A DNA stretch of 55,307 nt from Peptoniphilaceae bacterium (GTDB taxonomy: Bacteria; Bacillota; Clostridia; Tissierellales; Peptoniphilaceae), in the NCBI GenBank assembly GCA_028723425.1, contig JAQYEZ010000040.1:1-55307 (forward strand), given 5' to 3'. Below, in pieces: positions 17,605 to 26,502 of this stretch. Under the pieces are notes generated by a model. That model was given only the letters and a program-made list of their open reading frames with translations, was not told the origin of the DNA and did no database searches. Both the position numbers and the translations under genes were made by a program. Every line of letters starts with the position of its first letter. Within the stretch, counting starts at the first letter, position 1.

Positions 17605-18459
17605 ATGAGACAAGATGTTATTTGGATAAGTGGCGCTAGTGGCAGGCTTGGGCAAGCTTTGACTAGGCAACTAGATCCACTTGAAGCAGAAATAATAGCA
17701 ACAGATAAAAATGAAGTAGATATAACAGATATTAATCAGGTAAATAGATTTGTGGATAGGAATAGACCCAAGGTAATAATAAATTCTTCGGGTCTTTCTA
17801 ATAGGGAAAAATGTGAAGAAAATCCCGATGCCGCCTATTTACTTAATACAATTGGGGCAAAGCACATAGCTATTGCATCATCAAGGGTAAAGGCTAAACT
17901 CTTTCAACTTTCTACAGCAGATGTTTTTGATGGAAATACCATTCATCCTTACAAAGAAATAGATAGTCCTAAACCTAATACAGTTTATGGTAAGAGCAAG
18001 TATCTTGGAGAACAAATGGTAAGATATTTTGCTCATAGATATTTTATTTTGAGAGTTTCACGCCTTTATTCTAAGGAAAATTCCTTTGTTGAAGAAATAA
18101 TTAGACAAGCCAAAGAAACAGGCAAGGTAGAAATAGCTAGGGGGCAATTTTTCTCACCAACTCCTGCCTATGAACTTGCACAGTTTATAATTCGTTTGAT
18201 GATTTCTAGTAATTATGGACTCTACCATGCATCAAGTGAAGGCTATTGCTCTATGGAAGAATTTGTTCATAAAATATTAAAATATGCTAATTTAAAAGCA
18301 CAAATAGTTTATAGCAAAAATCGTGAAGCTGTAAGTTTGAGACCATTTTTTAGAGCTATTGATAACTATGCCCTAAATTTAATAAAAACTTATGAATTTG
18401 CTGATTGGGACCAAGCACTTAAAAAATATATGGAAATGGAGGGACTAAGTGAAATTTAA
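17605..18459 (+). CDS. RmlD-like NAD(P)-dependent sugar-nucleotide reductase
   Basis: A 284-aa short-chain dehydrogenase/reductase of the RmlD (dTDP-4-dehydrorhamnose reductase) type. It has the N-terminal nucleotide motif GASGRLGQ (10-17), and YGKSKYLGE gives the catalytic Tyr-Lys pair (YxxxK), with Thr/Ser from LSTADVFDG. Lengths and motifs are normal. Isolated RmlD homologues are often reannotated as general sugar-nucleotide reductases, and no rmlA, B or C genes are nearby, so dTDP-rhamnose synthesis is not proven. The RBS TAGGAGG is 6 nt upstream. The symporter gene overlaps its end by 11 nt, suggesting coupled expression, though the functional link is unclear. Confidence 0.8.
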   Translation: MRQDVIWISGASGRLGQALTRQLDPLEAEIIATDKNEVDITDINQVNRFVDRNRPKVIINSSGLSNREKCEENPDAAYLLNTIGAKHIAIASSRVKAKLFQLSTADVFDGNTIHPYKEIDSPKPNTVYGKSKYLGEQMVRYFAHRYFILRVSRLYSKENSFVEEIIRQAKETGKVEIARGQFFSPTPAYELAQFIIRLMISSNYGLYHASSEGYCSMEEFVHKILKYANLKAQIVYSKNREAVSLRPFFRAIDNYALNLIKTYEFADWDQALKKYMEMEGLSEI

Positions 18460-19720
18460 AAAGAAATTAAGTTTAACCACAAAAATCTTTATGGCACTTA
18501 TTGGAGGCTTAATCTTAGGCATACTTCTCCATTATCTAATGCCACAAGGTCATTTTAGGGATGATATACTTGTTGATGGAATATTTTATGTAATAGGTCA
18601 ATTATTTATTAGGGCTATGCAAATGTTGGTAGTTCCTTTGGTTTTCTTCTCTATAGTAGATGGGGTAAGGAATATGGGAGATACAAAAACTCTTGGATCT
18701 ATAGGAGGAAGAATATTAATATACTACCTAATTACAACTGCAATAGCTATTGTTATAGCCCTTAGCATAGCAAAAATAATCAATCCAGGCCTTGGTATGA
18801 AGGTAGAAAATACATCAACTGCAGTCGATTTACCTAAAAATACTAAAATCTCTTTTACAGATACAATACTAGAATTCATTCCAACCAATCCTATACAAGC
18901 TATGTCAGAAGGAAATATGATCCAAATCATTGTATTTGCAGTAGTATTTGGAATAATTTTATCAAAACTTCAAGATAGAGTAGAAACTTTGGGCAATATT
19001 GTTACAGAAATGAATGATTTCATGATGGAAATGACTAAGGGAGTAATGAAACTTGCTCCAATAGGTGTCTTTTTCCTAATAACAAGGACTTTTACAAGTC
19101 TTGGCTATGATGCCATACTTTCTATGATTACCTACATGATATCGGTATTTTTGGGTCTAGCAGCTCAACTACTTTTGGTTTATATGTTACTCTTATTTGT
19201 TTTTGTAAGGATAAATCCATTTGCATTTTTAAAGAAGTTTTTACAAGTTATGACCTTTGGATTTTCTACTGCCTCATCTTCAGCAGCTGTACCTGCCAAT
19301 ATAAAAAGGCTAGAAGAAATTGGAGTTGATACCAAAATTTCATCCTTTACCATACCACTTGGAGCAACAATAAACATGGATGGAACAGCAATCATGCAAG
19401 GAGTAGCTGTAGTTTTTATAGCAAATGTCTATGGAATAAAACTTACTCCAAATGATTATTTAACAGTCATCTTGACAGCTACAATAGCATCAATAGGAAC
19501 AGCGGCAATTCCTTCAGTAGGACTTGTAACTTTGTCAATGGTCCTTACATCTGTAGGTCTACCAGTTGAAGGAATAGCTATGATTATGGGAATAGATAGA
19601 ATTCTAGATATGTCAAGAACAGCAATAAACTTAACAGGGGATGCAGTTGGTACTATCATTGTTGCAAACTCTTTAGGAGAATTTAATAAAGAAAAGTTCA
19701 AAAATAGTTCAAATTCATAA
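18449..19720 (+). CDS. Dicarboxylate/amino acid:cation symporter (DAACS family)
   Basis: A 423-aa glutamate-transporter-type protein, normal length. Family marks are the serine-rich hairpin FGFSTASSSAAVPAN, IPLGATINMDGTAIMQG (the NMDGT cation-binding motif), hairpin 2 in GTAAIPSVG, and DRILDMSRTAINLTGDA, where Asp and Arg contact the substrate. It imports glutamate, aspartate or C4-dicarboxylates with Na+ or H+. The Arg in the last motif favours a substrate with an acidic side chain. The start is GTG at 18449, preceded by GGAGGG. It overlaps the reductase gene by 11 nt. No terminator separates it from the ATPase gene 39 bp on. Confidence 0.9.
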   Translation: MKFKKKLSLTTKIFMALIGGLILGILLHYLMPQGHFRDDILVDGIFYVIGQLFIRAMQMLVVPLVFFSIVDGVRNMGDTKTLGSIGGRILIYYLITTAIAIVIALSIAKIINPGLGMKVENTSTAVDLPKNTKISFTDTILEFIPTNPIQAMSEGNMIQIIVFAVVFGIILSKLQDRVETLGNIVTEMNDFMMEMTKGVMKLAPIGVFFLITRTFTSLGYDAILSMITYMISVFLGLAAQLLLVYMLLLFVFVRINPFAFLKKFLQVMTFGFSTASSSAAVPANIKRLEEIGVDTKISSFTIPLGATINMDGTAIMQGVAVVFIANVYGIKLTPNDYLTVILTATIASIGTAAIPSVGLVTLSMVLTSVGLPVEGIAMIMGIDRILDMSRTAINLTGDAVGTIIVANSLGEFNKEKFKNSSNS

Positions 19721-19759
19721 AAAAATATAGGATCTAATCCAAAATAGTAGGTAAATAAA

Positions 19760-20941
19760 ATGCTAAATGTAGAATTAATAAACACTGATATAGATAGATT
19801 TATAGAGGATTTGTTGGATCTTGCTCTTATTAAAAAATCTTCAGATATCCACATAGAAGGGCTTGATAAGTCCGCAAGGATAAGGCTTAGAATAGATGGT
19901 AAGCTAAAGGAAATTTTGACTTTAGATAAAGATTACTATCTAAAACTAATCACAAAAATTAAATTAATAAGTAAAATGGATATAGCAGAAAAAAGACGTC
20001 CTCAAGATTCAAGACTTTCTATAGATAAATACCCAGATGTTGACTTTAGAATATCATCAATCAACACTGTCAACGGAGAAAAGATAGTAATAAGAGTTCT
20101 ATCTTTCGAAGAGTTTAAATCAAATTCAAATCTCTTAGGCTTTACTTTAGAATCAAAAGAAAAACTAAAAAATAGCCTTAGACAAAAATCTGGTATGATA
20201 ATATTTTCAGGGCCTACAGGCTCTGGAAAATCAACATCTCTTTATACTTTACTCAACAACTTAAATTCAGAAGCCTTAAACATAGTAACAATTGAAGATC
20301 CTGTGGAATACAAAATAAAAGGCATAAACCAAATAGCTATAAATGAAAAAATAGGACTAAGCTTTGCAAATGGTCTAAGATCTATCTTGCGTCAAGATCC
20401 TGATGTAATAATGATAGGTGAAATAAGGGATACTGAAACGGCTCAAATGGCTATAAGATCTGCAATAACAGGACATTTAGTACTAACAACCCTTCACACC
20501 AAAAGCGCTCTATCATCCATAATAAGACTAAAAGATTTGGGAATTGATGATTATTTACTATCATCATCCATAAATACAGTTGCCAGCCAAAGACTTGTAA
20601 GAAAGCTTTGTGACTGTAAAAAGCAAGATAGGCTAAATGATGAAGAATATAGGCTAATATCAAAATATAAAAAAATAGATAGGGACCAAAAAATCTATAG
20701 GCCAGTCGGCTGTGATAAATGTAACGACGGTTACCTTGGCAGAGAAGCCGTTGAAGAAGTTTTTATCCTAACAAACGACTTTAAAGAAATGATTAAAGAT
20801 GGTGATATATCAGAAATATCTTTTAAAAATTACATAGAAAAAACCGACTTTAGACCAATGATAGCAAACGGCTTTGAAAAAGTTCTTCAAGGAAAAACTT
20901 CTTTGGAAGAAGTGGTTGATGTACTTTATGAATTTATTTAA
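19760..20941 (+). CDS. GspE/PilB family secretion or pilus ATPase, short orphan form
   Basis: A 393-aa type II secretion/type IV pilus assembly ATPase. It has Walker A GPTGSGKS (151-158), the Asp box VTIEDPVEYKI, Walker B VIMIGEIRD, the His box TGHLVLTTLHTKSA, and a cysteine cluster CDCKK ... CDKCND typical of the GspE/PilB zinc domain. It lacks the long N-terminal MshEN/N1E extension of full PilB (about 550 aa) and starts directly with the N2 domain, like ComGA. No other pilus, pseudopilin or secretion gene lies nearby. It may power a competence pseudopilus encoded elsewhere. The ATG at 19760 has only a weak ribosome binding site (AGGTAAAT). Confidence 0.85.
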   Translation: MLNVELINTDIDRFIEDLLDLALIKKSSDIHIEGLDKSARIRLRIDGKLKEILTLDKDYYLKLITKIKLISKMDIAEKRRPQDSRLSIDKYPDVDFRISSINTVNGEKIVIRVLSFEEFKSNSNLLGFTLESKEKLKNSLRQKSGMIIFSGPTGSGKSTSLYTLLNNLNSEALNIVTIEDPVEYKIKGINQIAINEKIGLSFANGLRSILRQDPDVIMIGEIRDTETAQMAIRSAITGHLVLTTLHTKSALSSIIRLKDLGIDDYLLSSSINTVASQRLVRKLCDCKKQDRLNDEEYRLISKYKKIDRDQKIYRPVGCDKCNDGYLGREAVEEVFILTNDFKEMIKDGDISEISFKNYIEKTDFRPMIANGFEKVLQGKTSLEEVVDVLYEFI

Positions 20942-20997
20942 AATAGTTATAAGAAAATCAAAAAATGATGAATCAATAAAAAAAGGAGTTTTATGTT

Positions 20998-22665
20998 TTG
21001 AATGAAGAAAAGCAAAAGTTTAAATTTATAAAAATCACACCAATTTTTATTATCTTTATTTTAGTGTCTATGGTCAGCAATTTGGAATCATATTTTTTAA
21101 CTCGATTAGTAGAAATTATTTCCAAGATTGCCCTGTATAAAAGTAAGGATTTGATTTATTATGGCCTAAAATTTTTTATGGTTTGGTCCATAGTTTCTAT
21201 ATTATTGAGATATTATAGGGCTAAATTAAAGGGGGAAGTATCAGCGGCTTGGAATATTAGAGTTAAAAATGATCTTATGGCAAATATATTAAATAGAGCG
21301 GCCTTGTATTATGATAGTAAAGATAAGGCGTCATATATATCCTTATTTAACAATGATTTAAAATACATAGAAGAGAATTTTCTTTTTTCCATAGAAGGCA
21401 TAATATCTAATTTTTTTCTATTAACCTTGTGTTTGGCTTATGGATTTAGAATAAATGTAGAGCTAACTTTGATAATTTTTGTCTTTGGTATAGTCTTGAT
21501 GATAATAGCAAAGGCAGCATCAAGTTCATCAGCTGATAAAAACGAATCTTATATGTCATCTTTAAATAAGTATAATGAAAGTTTGAATGATGGCTTTTAT
21601 GGATATTCTACCTTATATAGGTATAACAAGACAAAAGCTTTCTTAAAAAGATTTAATCAAAGGACGGAAAAACTTGAAAAAGATCATGGCGTATCCATAT
21701 TCTTTAATAATAAAAGAATCTCATTAGTAAATATTATCTCTATAATACTTCAAACTTTTCTAATGCTTCTATCAGCAATTTTTATCTACAAGGGGAAAAT
21801 TGATGAGTTTTACCTTCCTGTGCTAATAAGTCTTATGAATATCATTATATATCCAATGCAAGAAATTGCTGATGCTTATGGTAATATTATTTCTTCAAGA
21901 AAAATTAGAAAAAGAATTGAAAAAGAAACATCTTATATAGAAGAAAAAAGATTAGCTACAAATCATGAAGTAAATAAAGCTGAAACATCTAATTCAAATA
22001 AATATATATATTTTGACAGCCTTGATTTTTCATACGGAGATAAGAAGATATTTGATAGAGTTTCCTTTGAAATAGAAAAGAAAGAACATGTAATAATTAG
22101 TGGTCAAAGCGGAAGTGGAAAATCAACCATATTAAAATTATTGACAAAAGAAATATATCCATCTTCTGGAAATATTTATTTGGAAAATAAAAATCTTGAA
22201 TCAATTCAAAAAGATGAGCTATTTAAACTAATTTCAGTAATTCCTCAACACCCAATGATTTTTAGGGAATCTATTTTGGAAAATATTATACTTTATGAAG
22301 ATAAAGAAGAAATTGATCAAAAAAAATTATCATATGCTATAGAAAAATCAGGACTAAATAGTCTAATAAAAAGCTTGGATAAAGGTATAGATACAGTTCT
22401 GAAAGACTCTGGATCAAACCTATCAGGTGGTGAAAAGCAAAGAATAGAAATAGCTAGAGCCCTTTACAAAGATACACCAATAATACTAATAGATGAGGCA
22501 ACATCTGCTTTAGATTTGGGCTTGGCTTTAAGCTTGGAAGAAATATTCTCAAAACTTGACAAAACTCTAATTTCTATTTCTCATAGGAGAGATATAGATT
22601 ATAAGAAATATTATGATAAGATAATAAAAATAGAAAATATGAAAATTTTAAGCAAAAAATTGTAA
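20998..22665 (+). CDS. ABC exporter with fused membrane and ATPase domains (half-transporter)
   Basis: A 555-aa ABC exporter. Six membrane helices occupy about residues 10-300, and the nucleotide-binding domain has Walker A SGQSGSGKST, signature LSGGEKQRIEIARAL and Walker B IILIDEATSALD. It probably works as a homodimer, since no partner gene is adjacent. Substrate unknown. The switch His of the H-loop is kept in ISISHRRDI. The start must be TTG at 20998: GGAG lies 9 nt ahead and no in-frame ATG exists near. An ATG at 20993 gives only a two-codon ORF ending in TGA that overlaps this TTG. It sits 56 bp behind the ATPase gene. Confidence 0.85.
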   Translation: MNEEKQKFKFIKITPIFIIFILVSMVSNLESYFLTRLVEIISKIALYKSKDLIYYGLKFFMVWSIVSILLRYYRAKLKGEVSAAWNIRVKNDLMANILNRAALYYDSKDKASYISLFNNDLKYIEENFLFSIEGIISNFFLLTLCLAYGFRINVELTLIIFVFGIVLMIIAKAASSSSADKNESYMSSLNKYNESLNDGFYGYSTLYRYNKTKAFLKRFNQRTEKLEKDHGVSIFFNNKRISLVNIISIILQTFLMLLSAIFIYKGKIDEFYLPVLISLMNIIIYPMQEIADAYGNIISSRKIRKRIEKETSYIEEKRLATNHEVNKAETSNSNKYIYFDSLDFSYGDKKIFDRVSFEIEKKEHVIISGQSGSGKSTILKLLTKEIYPSSGNIYLENKNLESIQKDELFKLISVIPQHPMIFRESILENIILYEDKEEIDQKKLSYAIEKSGLNSLIKSLDKGIDTVLKDSGSNLSGGEKQRIEIARALYKDTPIILIDEATSALDLGLALSLEEIFSKLDKTLISISHRRDIDYKKYYDKIIKIENMKILSKKL

Positions 22666-22817
22666 ATTAAAGAGCATATGTATTTAGATTGATGGATAAT
22701 CTTATTTTTTACAATTGTTTTTCACTTCGTCGTACTTTATGAGTTTATGTAAAAGGTGATTTTTATTTTTATAAGAAGCTATTAAAAAAATATTAATAAC
22801 AAATAAGTCTTCACAAT

Positions 22818-22857
22818 AAGGATTCTTGCAAATTTTTTGTAGGAGTCCTTTATTTTT
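22818..22857 (+). terminator. Intrinsic terminator upstream of uppS
   Basis: AAGGATTCTTGCAAA pairs with TTTGTAGGAGTCCTT (G-U wobbles), followed by TATTTTTC. It ends the ABC exporter transcript. The rest of 22666-22810 shows nothing else I can call. Confidence 0.75.
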
Positions 22858-22880
22858 CTAACTTTAACTAGATTTTTCTA

Positions 22881-22889
22881 TGGTATAAT
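22881..22889 (+). promoter_or_regulatory. Extended -10 promoter of the uppS-polC operon
   Basis: TGG TATAAT (TGn extended -10), about 35 nt before the uppS start. The -35 is weak. Confidence 0.6.
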
Positions 22890-22923
22890 ATTATAGAGAT
22901 TTTTTAAGAAATAAGAGGATAAA

Positions 22924-23631
22924 ATGAAGGAAATTAAAATACCAGACCATGTTGCCATAATACTTGATGGTAACGGAAGATGGGCAAAAAAAAGAAATAA
23001 ACCAAGGACTTACGGGCATAAAATAGGAGCCGATAATGTTGTAGATATTGCTCTTTATGCCAAAGATAGAGGGGTAAAATACCTAACCTTGTATGCTTTT
23101 TCAACAGAAAATTGGAAGAGACCAGAAAAAGAGGTTTCTTATCTTATGAGGCTTCTTTTTAAATTTATAGAAACAAAAATAAACTTGTTGATAGAAAATA
23201 ATGTAAAATTAAATATCTTAGGAGATATATCTAGACTTCCAGATTTTGCTAGAAAGTCCTGTATCGAAGCTATGGAAAAGACTAAGAATTATGATGGACT
23301 TTATTTAAATATGGCTTTAAACTATGGAGGTAGGGCAGATATTGTAAGAGCCGTAAAAGCTATAGTTAAGGAAGGAATAGAGGCTAAAGCTATAGATGAG
23401 GCTACTATTTCAAATCATCTATACACCAAATCTATGCCAGATCCAGATTTGATGATAAGAACTGGTGGAGATTTTAGGATTTCTAACTTCCTTATTTATC
23501 AATTGGCCTATACTGAATTATATTTTACACCTGTTTTGTGGCCTGATTTTACTAAGGAAGAATTTGACTTGGCCTTGGAAGATTTTAGCAGAAGAGATAG
23601 AAGATATGGAGGAGTTAATGAATCTGATTAA
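22924..23631 (+). CDS. uppS: Undecaprenyl diphosphate synthase (isoprenyl transferase)
   Basis: A 235-aa cis-prenyltransferase. It condenses isopentenyl diphosphate onto farnesyl diphosphate to make the C55 lipid carrier for peptidoglycan and teichoic acids. The N-terminal HVAIILDGNGRWAKKR carries the catalytic Asp15. YAFSTENWKRP and the C-terminal PDPDLMIRTGGDFRISNFL with its IPP-binding arginines are intact. It leads a classical envelope operon (uppS-cdsA-rseP-ispG-polC) from an extended -10 promoter. RBS AAGAGG. Its 3' end overlaps cdsA by 14 nt. Confidence 0.95.
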   Translation: MKEIKIPDHVAIILDGNGRWAKKRNKPRTYGHKIGADNVVDIALYAKDRGVKYLTLYAFSTENWKRPEKEVSYLMRLLFKFIETKINLLIENNVKLNILGDISRLPDFARKSCIEAMEKTKNYDGLYLNMALNYGGRADIVRAVKAIVKEGIEAKAIDEATISNHLYTKSMPDPDLMIRTGGDFRISNFLIYQLAYTELYFTPVLWPDFTKEEFDLALEDFSRRDRRYGGVNESD

Positions 23632-24394
23632 GAGACTTTTTGGTGGACTTATTATACTTGCAGTCCTACTATCAATAACTTTTTTAGGACATCCATATTT
23701 AAGCTTGGGTGTTACTATATTCTCGATAATAGCAGTAAAAGAACTTATAAATGCCTTTAAAAATTTAGGCTTTAACACTCCTATTTTATTGACTATGGCC
23801 TTAGATTTATTACTTATGGTTGAAGCCTATTTTAACGATAAGAAGTATTCAATTATTTCTTTTGCTTTGCTTTTGATGTTGGTTTTTATATATATGATTT
23901 TTAATAAAAAATATGTATTTAGTGATTTTTTGCCAATGTTTTTTATCATTGCCTATGTTTCACTTTTAATGTCAAACATGATTAGGCTAAGAGATCCTAG
24001 ATATATTTTTATGCTTTACATTATAGCTTGGGGCTCAGATACTTGTGCTTATCTTGTTGGTTCTATTTTTGGCAAACATAAGATAAGGTCAATTTCTCAT
24101 ATTTCACCAAATAAAACCGTGGAAGGATTTTTGGGTGGTATAGTTGGAGCAACTATTTTAAATTTATTTTATTCTAATATGATGAATATCAGCCACAATA
24201 CTCTAATCATCATATTGTTTACAATAGTTTCTGCTATCCTATCACAAATTGGTGACTTGATAGCATCATATATTAAAAGGCAATGTAAAGTTAAGGATTT
24301 TGGGAATTTAATACCAGGTCACGGGGGCATATTAGATAGGTTTGATTCCATGCTTTTTGTAAGTCCAATTCTTTACTTGCTATCAATTTTATAG
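23618..24394 (+). CDS. cdsA: Phosphatidate cytidylyltransferase
   Basis: A 258-aa membrane enzyme that converts phosphatidate and CTP to CDP-diacylglycerol, the precursor used by PgsA (43012). Multiple membrane helices run from residue 7 onward. The CDP-alcohol signature is visible near the C-terminus as SYIKRQCKVKDFGNLIPGHG plus GGILDRFDSM. The ATG at 23618 is chosen because GGAGG stands 4 nt ahead and the protein then begins at its first membrane helix. An in-frame upstream start at 23465 would only add out-of-frame uppS sequence. In many Firmicutes dxr comes next, but here rseP follows directly. Confidence 0.93.
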   Translation: MNLIKRLFGGLIILAVLLSITFLGHPYLSLGVTIFSIIAVKELINAFKNLGFNTPILLTMALDLLLMVEAYFNDKKYSIISFALLLMLVFIYMIFNKKYVFSDFLPMFFIIAYVSLLMSNMIRLRDPRYIFMLYIIAWGSDTCAYLVGSIFGKHKIRSISHISPNKTVEGFLGGIVGATILNLFYSNMMNISHNTLIIILFTIVSAILSQIGDLIASYIKRQCKVKDFGNLIPGHGGILDRFDSMLFVSPILYLLSIL

Positions 24395-24411
24395 ACTAAG
24401 GAGAAGAAAAG

Positions 24412-25431
24412 ATGAAGTCAGTTATAATAGCTATTTTTATGTTTTTATTTTTGATTTTAATTCATGAATTTGGGCATTTTATCATAGCTAAGAAAAGTGG
24501 AATTAAGGTAAATGAGTTTGCTGTTGGCATGGGGCCAAGAATTTATTCAAAAAAAAAGGGTGAAACTACCTATTCTTTAAATTTACTTCCAATTGGTGGC
24601 TATTGTGCTATGGAAGGAGAAGAAGATGATTCTAATGATCCAAGATCCTTTAATAATTCGCCTGCCTTTGCAAGGTTTTTAACCATACTTGCAGGACCTT
24701 TGACCAATCTTATTTTTGCTGGATTAATTTTTGCTTTTATTATTGCAAATGTTGGTACTTCAACCAATAAAGTAGGAGGCTTTATGGAAAATTCTACAGC
24801 CTATCTTGCAGGAATAAGAGAAAATGATAGGATAATAAAAATAGGCAATAAGGATATAAAACACTTTGATCAGATTTCTTTAGCTCTTAATGACTTTTAT
24901 AAGGATAAGAAAAATAAAAATGAAGAAATTCCAATAAGAGTTAGGAGAAAGGGTAAAGAAATTAATTATAAAGTTAAAGTGAAATTTGAAAATGGTAAAG
25001 CTTTTTTAGGTCTTTTTTCAAAACTTGAAAAAAAAGGCTTTGTCAAATCACTTGGCTTAGGTTTTTATGAAGTATGGAAAAATATCTTGGGTATATTTGG
25101 AGTTTTTGGGGCCTTATTCTCTGGAGCTATAGGATTTTCTGCACTATCAGGACCTGTTGGTGTGGTCAAAGAATTGGGCAACCAAGCAAATCAAGGGATT
25201 TTTAATTTGTTATATTTCTTTGCTTATATATCAGTAAATCTAGGATTTTTCAATCTTTTGCCTATACCGGCTTTGGATGGATCAAAGATTTTAACAAGTA
25301 TTTATGAAATGATAACAAAAAAACCAGTAAATAGAAAAATAGAGCAAAAGGCTACTGTGGTCGGTTTTGTTTTACTTTTGGGACTTATTTTTGTAGTTAC
25401 CATAAAAGACATAGTAAATCTAATATTATAG
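24412..25431 (+). CDS. rseP: Site-2 (M50) metalloprotease RseP/RasP
   Basis: A 339-aa intramembrane zinc protease. The zinc-binding HEFGH (residues 18-22) lies in the first membrane helix, and a PDZ domain follows at about residues 115-195. The third zinc ligand is in the C-terminal LLPIPALDGSKI. RasP-type enzymes clear signal-peptide remnants and cut anti-sigma factors or FtsL/DivIC-like proteins in the membrane, and DivIC is encoded at 46097. It lies 17 bp after cdsA and 9 bp before ispG in the same operon. RBS AAGGAG. Confidence 0.93.
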   Translation: MKSVIIAIFMFLFLILIHEFGHFIIAKKSGIKVNEFAVGMGPRIYSKKKGETTYSLNLLPIGGYCAMEGEEDDSNDPRSFNNSPAFARFLTILAGPLTNLIFAGLIFAFIIANVGTSTNKVGGFMENSTAYLAGIRENDRIIKIGNKDIKHFDQISLALNDFYKDKKNKNEEIPIRVRRKGKEINYKVKVKFENGKAFLGLFSKLEKKGFVKSLGLGFYEVWKNILGIFGVFGALFSGAIGFSALSGPVGVVKELGNQANQGIFNLLYFFAYISVNLGFFNLLPIPALDGSKILTSIYEMITKKPVNRKIEQKATVVGFVLLLGLIFVVTIKDIVNLIL

Positions 25432-25440
25432 GAGGAAATT

Positions 25441-26502
25441 TTGAGAAAATTAACCAGAAAGATTTATGTAGGAGATGTTGCCATAGGAGGGGACTCTCCT
25501 ATTTCTATCCAATCAATGACAACTTATCAAACATCAGATATTGATAAGGTTGTAGATCAAATAAATGCCTTAGAAAATTTAGGATGTGACATATCTAGAT
25601 CTGCAATTAACACAGTAGAAGATGCAAAAGCTATAAGCCAGATTAAAAAAAGAACTAATATCCCCTTTGTAGCAGATATTCAATTTGACTATAAACTTGC
25701 ACTTTTGGCTGTAGAAAATGGCTGTGATGCTTTAAGGATAAATCCAGGTAATATCGGTTCAAAAGATAAGGTAATCGAAGTTGTAAATAAGTGTAAAGAG
25801 AAAAATATTCCTATTAGAATAGGAGTAAATTCTGGTTCTGTTCATAAGTCAATGATAGAAAAATACCATGGGGTAAATGTAGATTCCTTAGTTTATTCGG
25901 CAATAGAAGAGGTAAAAACTTTGGAAGAATTAGACTTTTTTGACATAATAATTTCTGTAAAATCTTCAGATGTTAATACAATGATTGATTCTTATAGAAA
26001 ACTTTCAAGCCTAGTTGATTATCCCCTACACTTGGGCGTTACAGAGGCAGGTCCTTTGTATACAGCTCTTGTTAAATCATCCATAGGACTTGGTTCTTTA
26101 CTTAAAGATGGGATTGGAGATACAATAAGAGTTTCTATAACAGGAGATCCCTTGGAAGAAATCAAGGCAGGTAAAGCTATATTAAAAGCTTTAGGATTGA
26201 GAAGAGATGGAATTGATTTGATTTCTTGTCCAACTTGTTCAAGAACTACAGTAGATTTACCAAAAATTGCTCAGGAAGTTGAAAGAAAGATTGCAGGTAT
26301 TAATAAAAACTTAAAAGTTGCAATTATGGGCTGTCCTGTAAATGGACCTGGAGAGGCAAAGGAAGCTGACTATGGCATAGCTTGTGCAAAAGGTTATGGC
26401 TTTTTATTTAAAAAAGGAAAAACTATTAGGAAAGTTGATGAAGATAAGATTGTAGATGAGTTAATAGGAACAATAATGAAGGATTGCTCAGATGAAAATT
26501 GA
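25441..26502 (+). CDS. ispG: (E)-4-hydroxy-3-methylbut-2-enyl-diphosphate synthase (flavodoxin/ferredoxin)
   Basis: A 353-aa enzyme of the non-mevalonate isoprenoid pathway. It reduces MEcPP to HMBPP with a [4Fe-4S] cluster. The TIM-barrel domain starts at QSMTTYQTSDID, and the cluster cysteines sit in SCPTCSRTTVDLP and MGCPVNGPGEA. Its presence indicates the MEP pathway supplies UppS, yet dxr, usually next door, is absent from this operon. The start is TTG at 25441 with AGGAGG ideally placed. No ATG fits. It overlaps polC by 11 nt. Confidence 0.94.
   Translation: MRKLTRKIYVGDVAIGGDSPISIQSMTTYQTSDIDKVVDQINALENLGCDISRSAINTVEDAKAISQIKKRTNIPFVADIQFDYKLALLAVENGCDALRINPGNIGSKDKVIEVVNKCKEKNIPIRIGVNSGSVHKSMIEKYHGVNVDSLVYSAIEEVKTLEELDFFDIIISVKSSDVNTMIDSYRKLSSLVDYPLHLGVTEAGPLYTALVKSSIGLGSLLKDGIGDTIRVSITGDPLEEIKAGKAILKALGLRRDGIDLISCPTCSRTTVDLPKIAQEVERKIAGINKNLKVAIMGCPVNGPGEAKEADYGIACAKGYGFLFKKGKTIRKVDEDKIVDELIGTIMKDCSDEN

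Noticed and set aside
23465-23617. Upstream extension of cdsA inside uppS
   Set aside because: A strong ribosome binding site and the first membrane helix both mark 23618 as the start.
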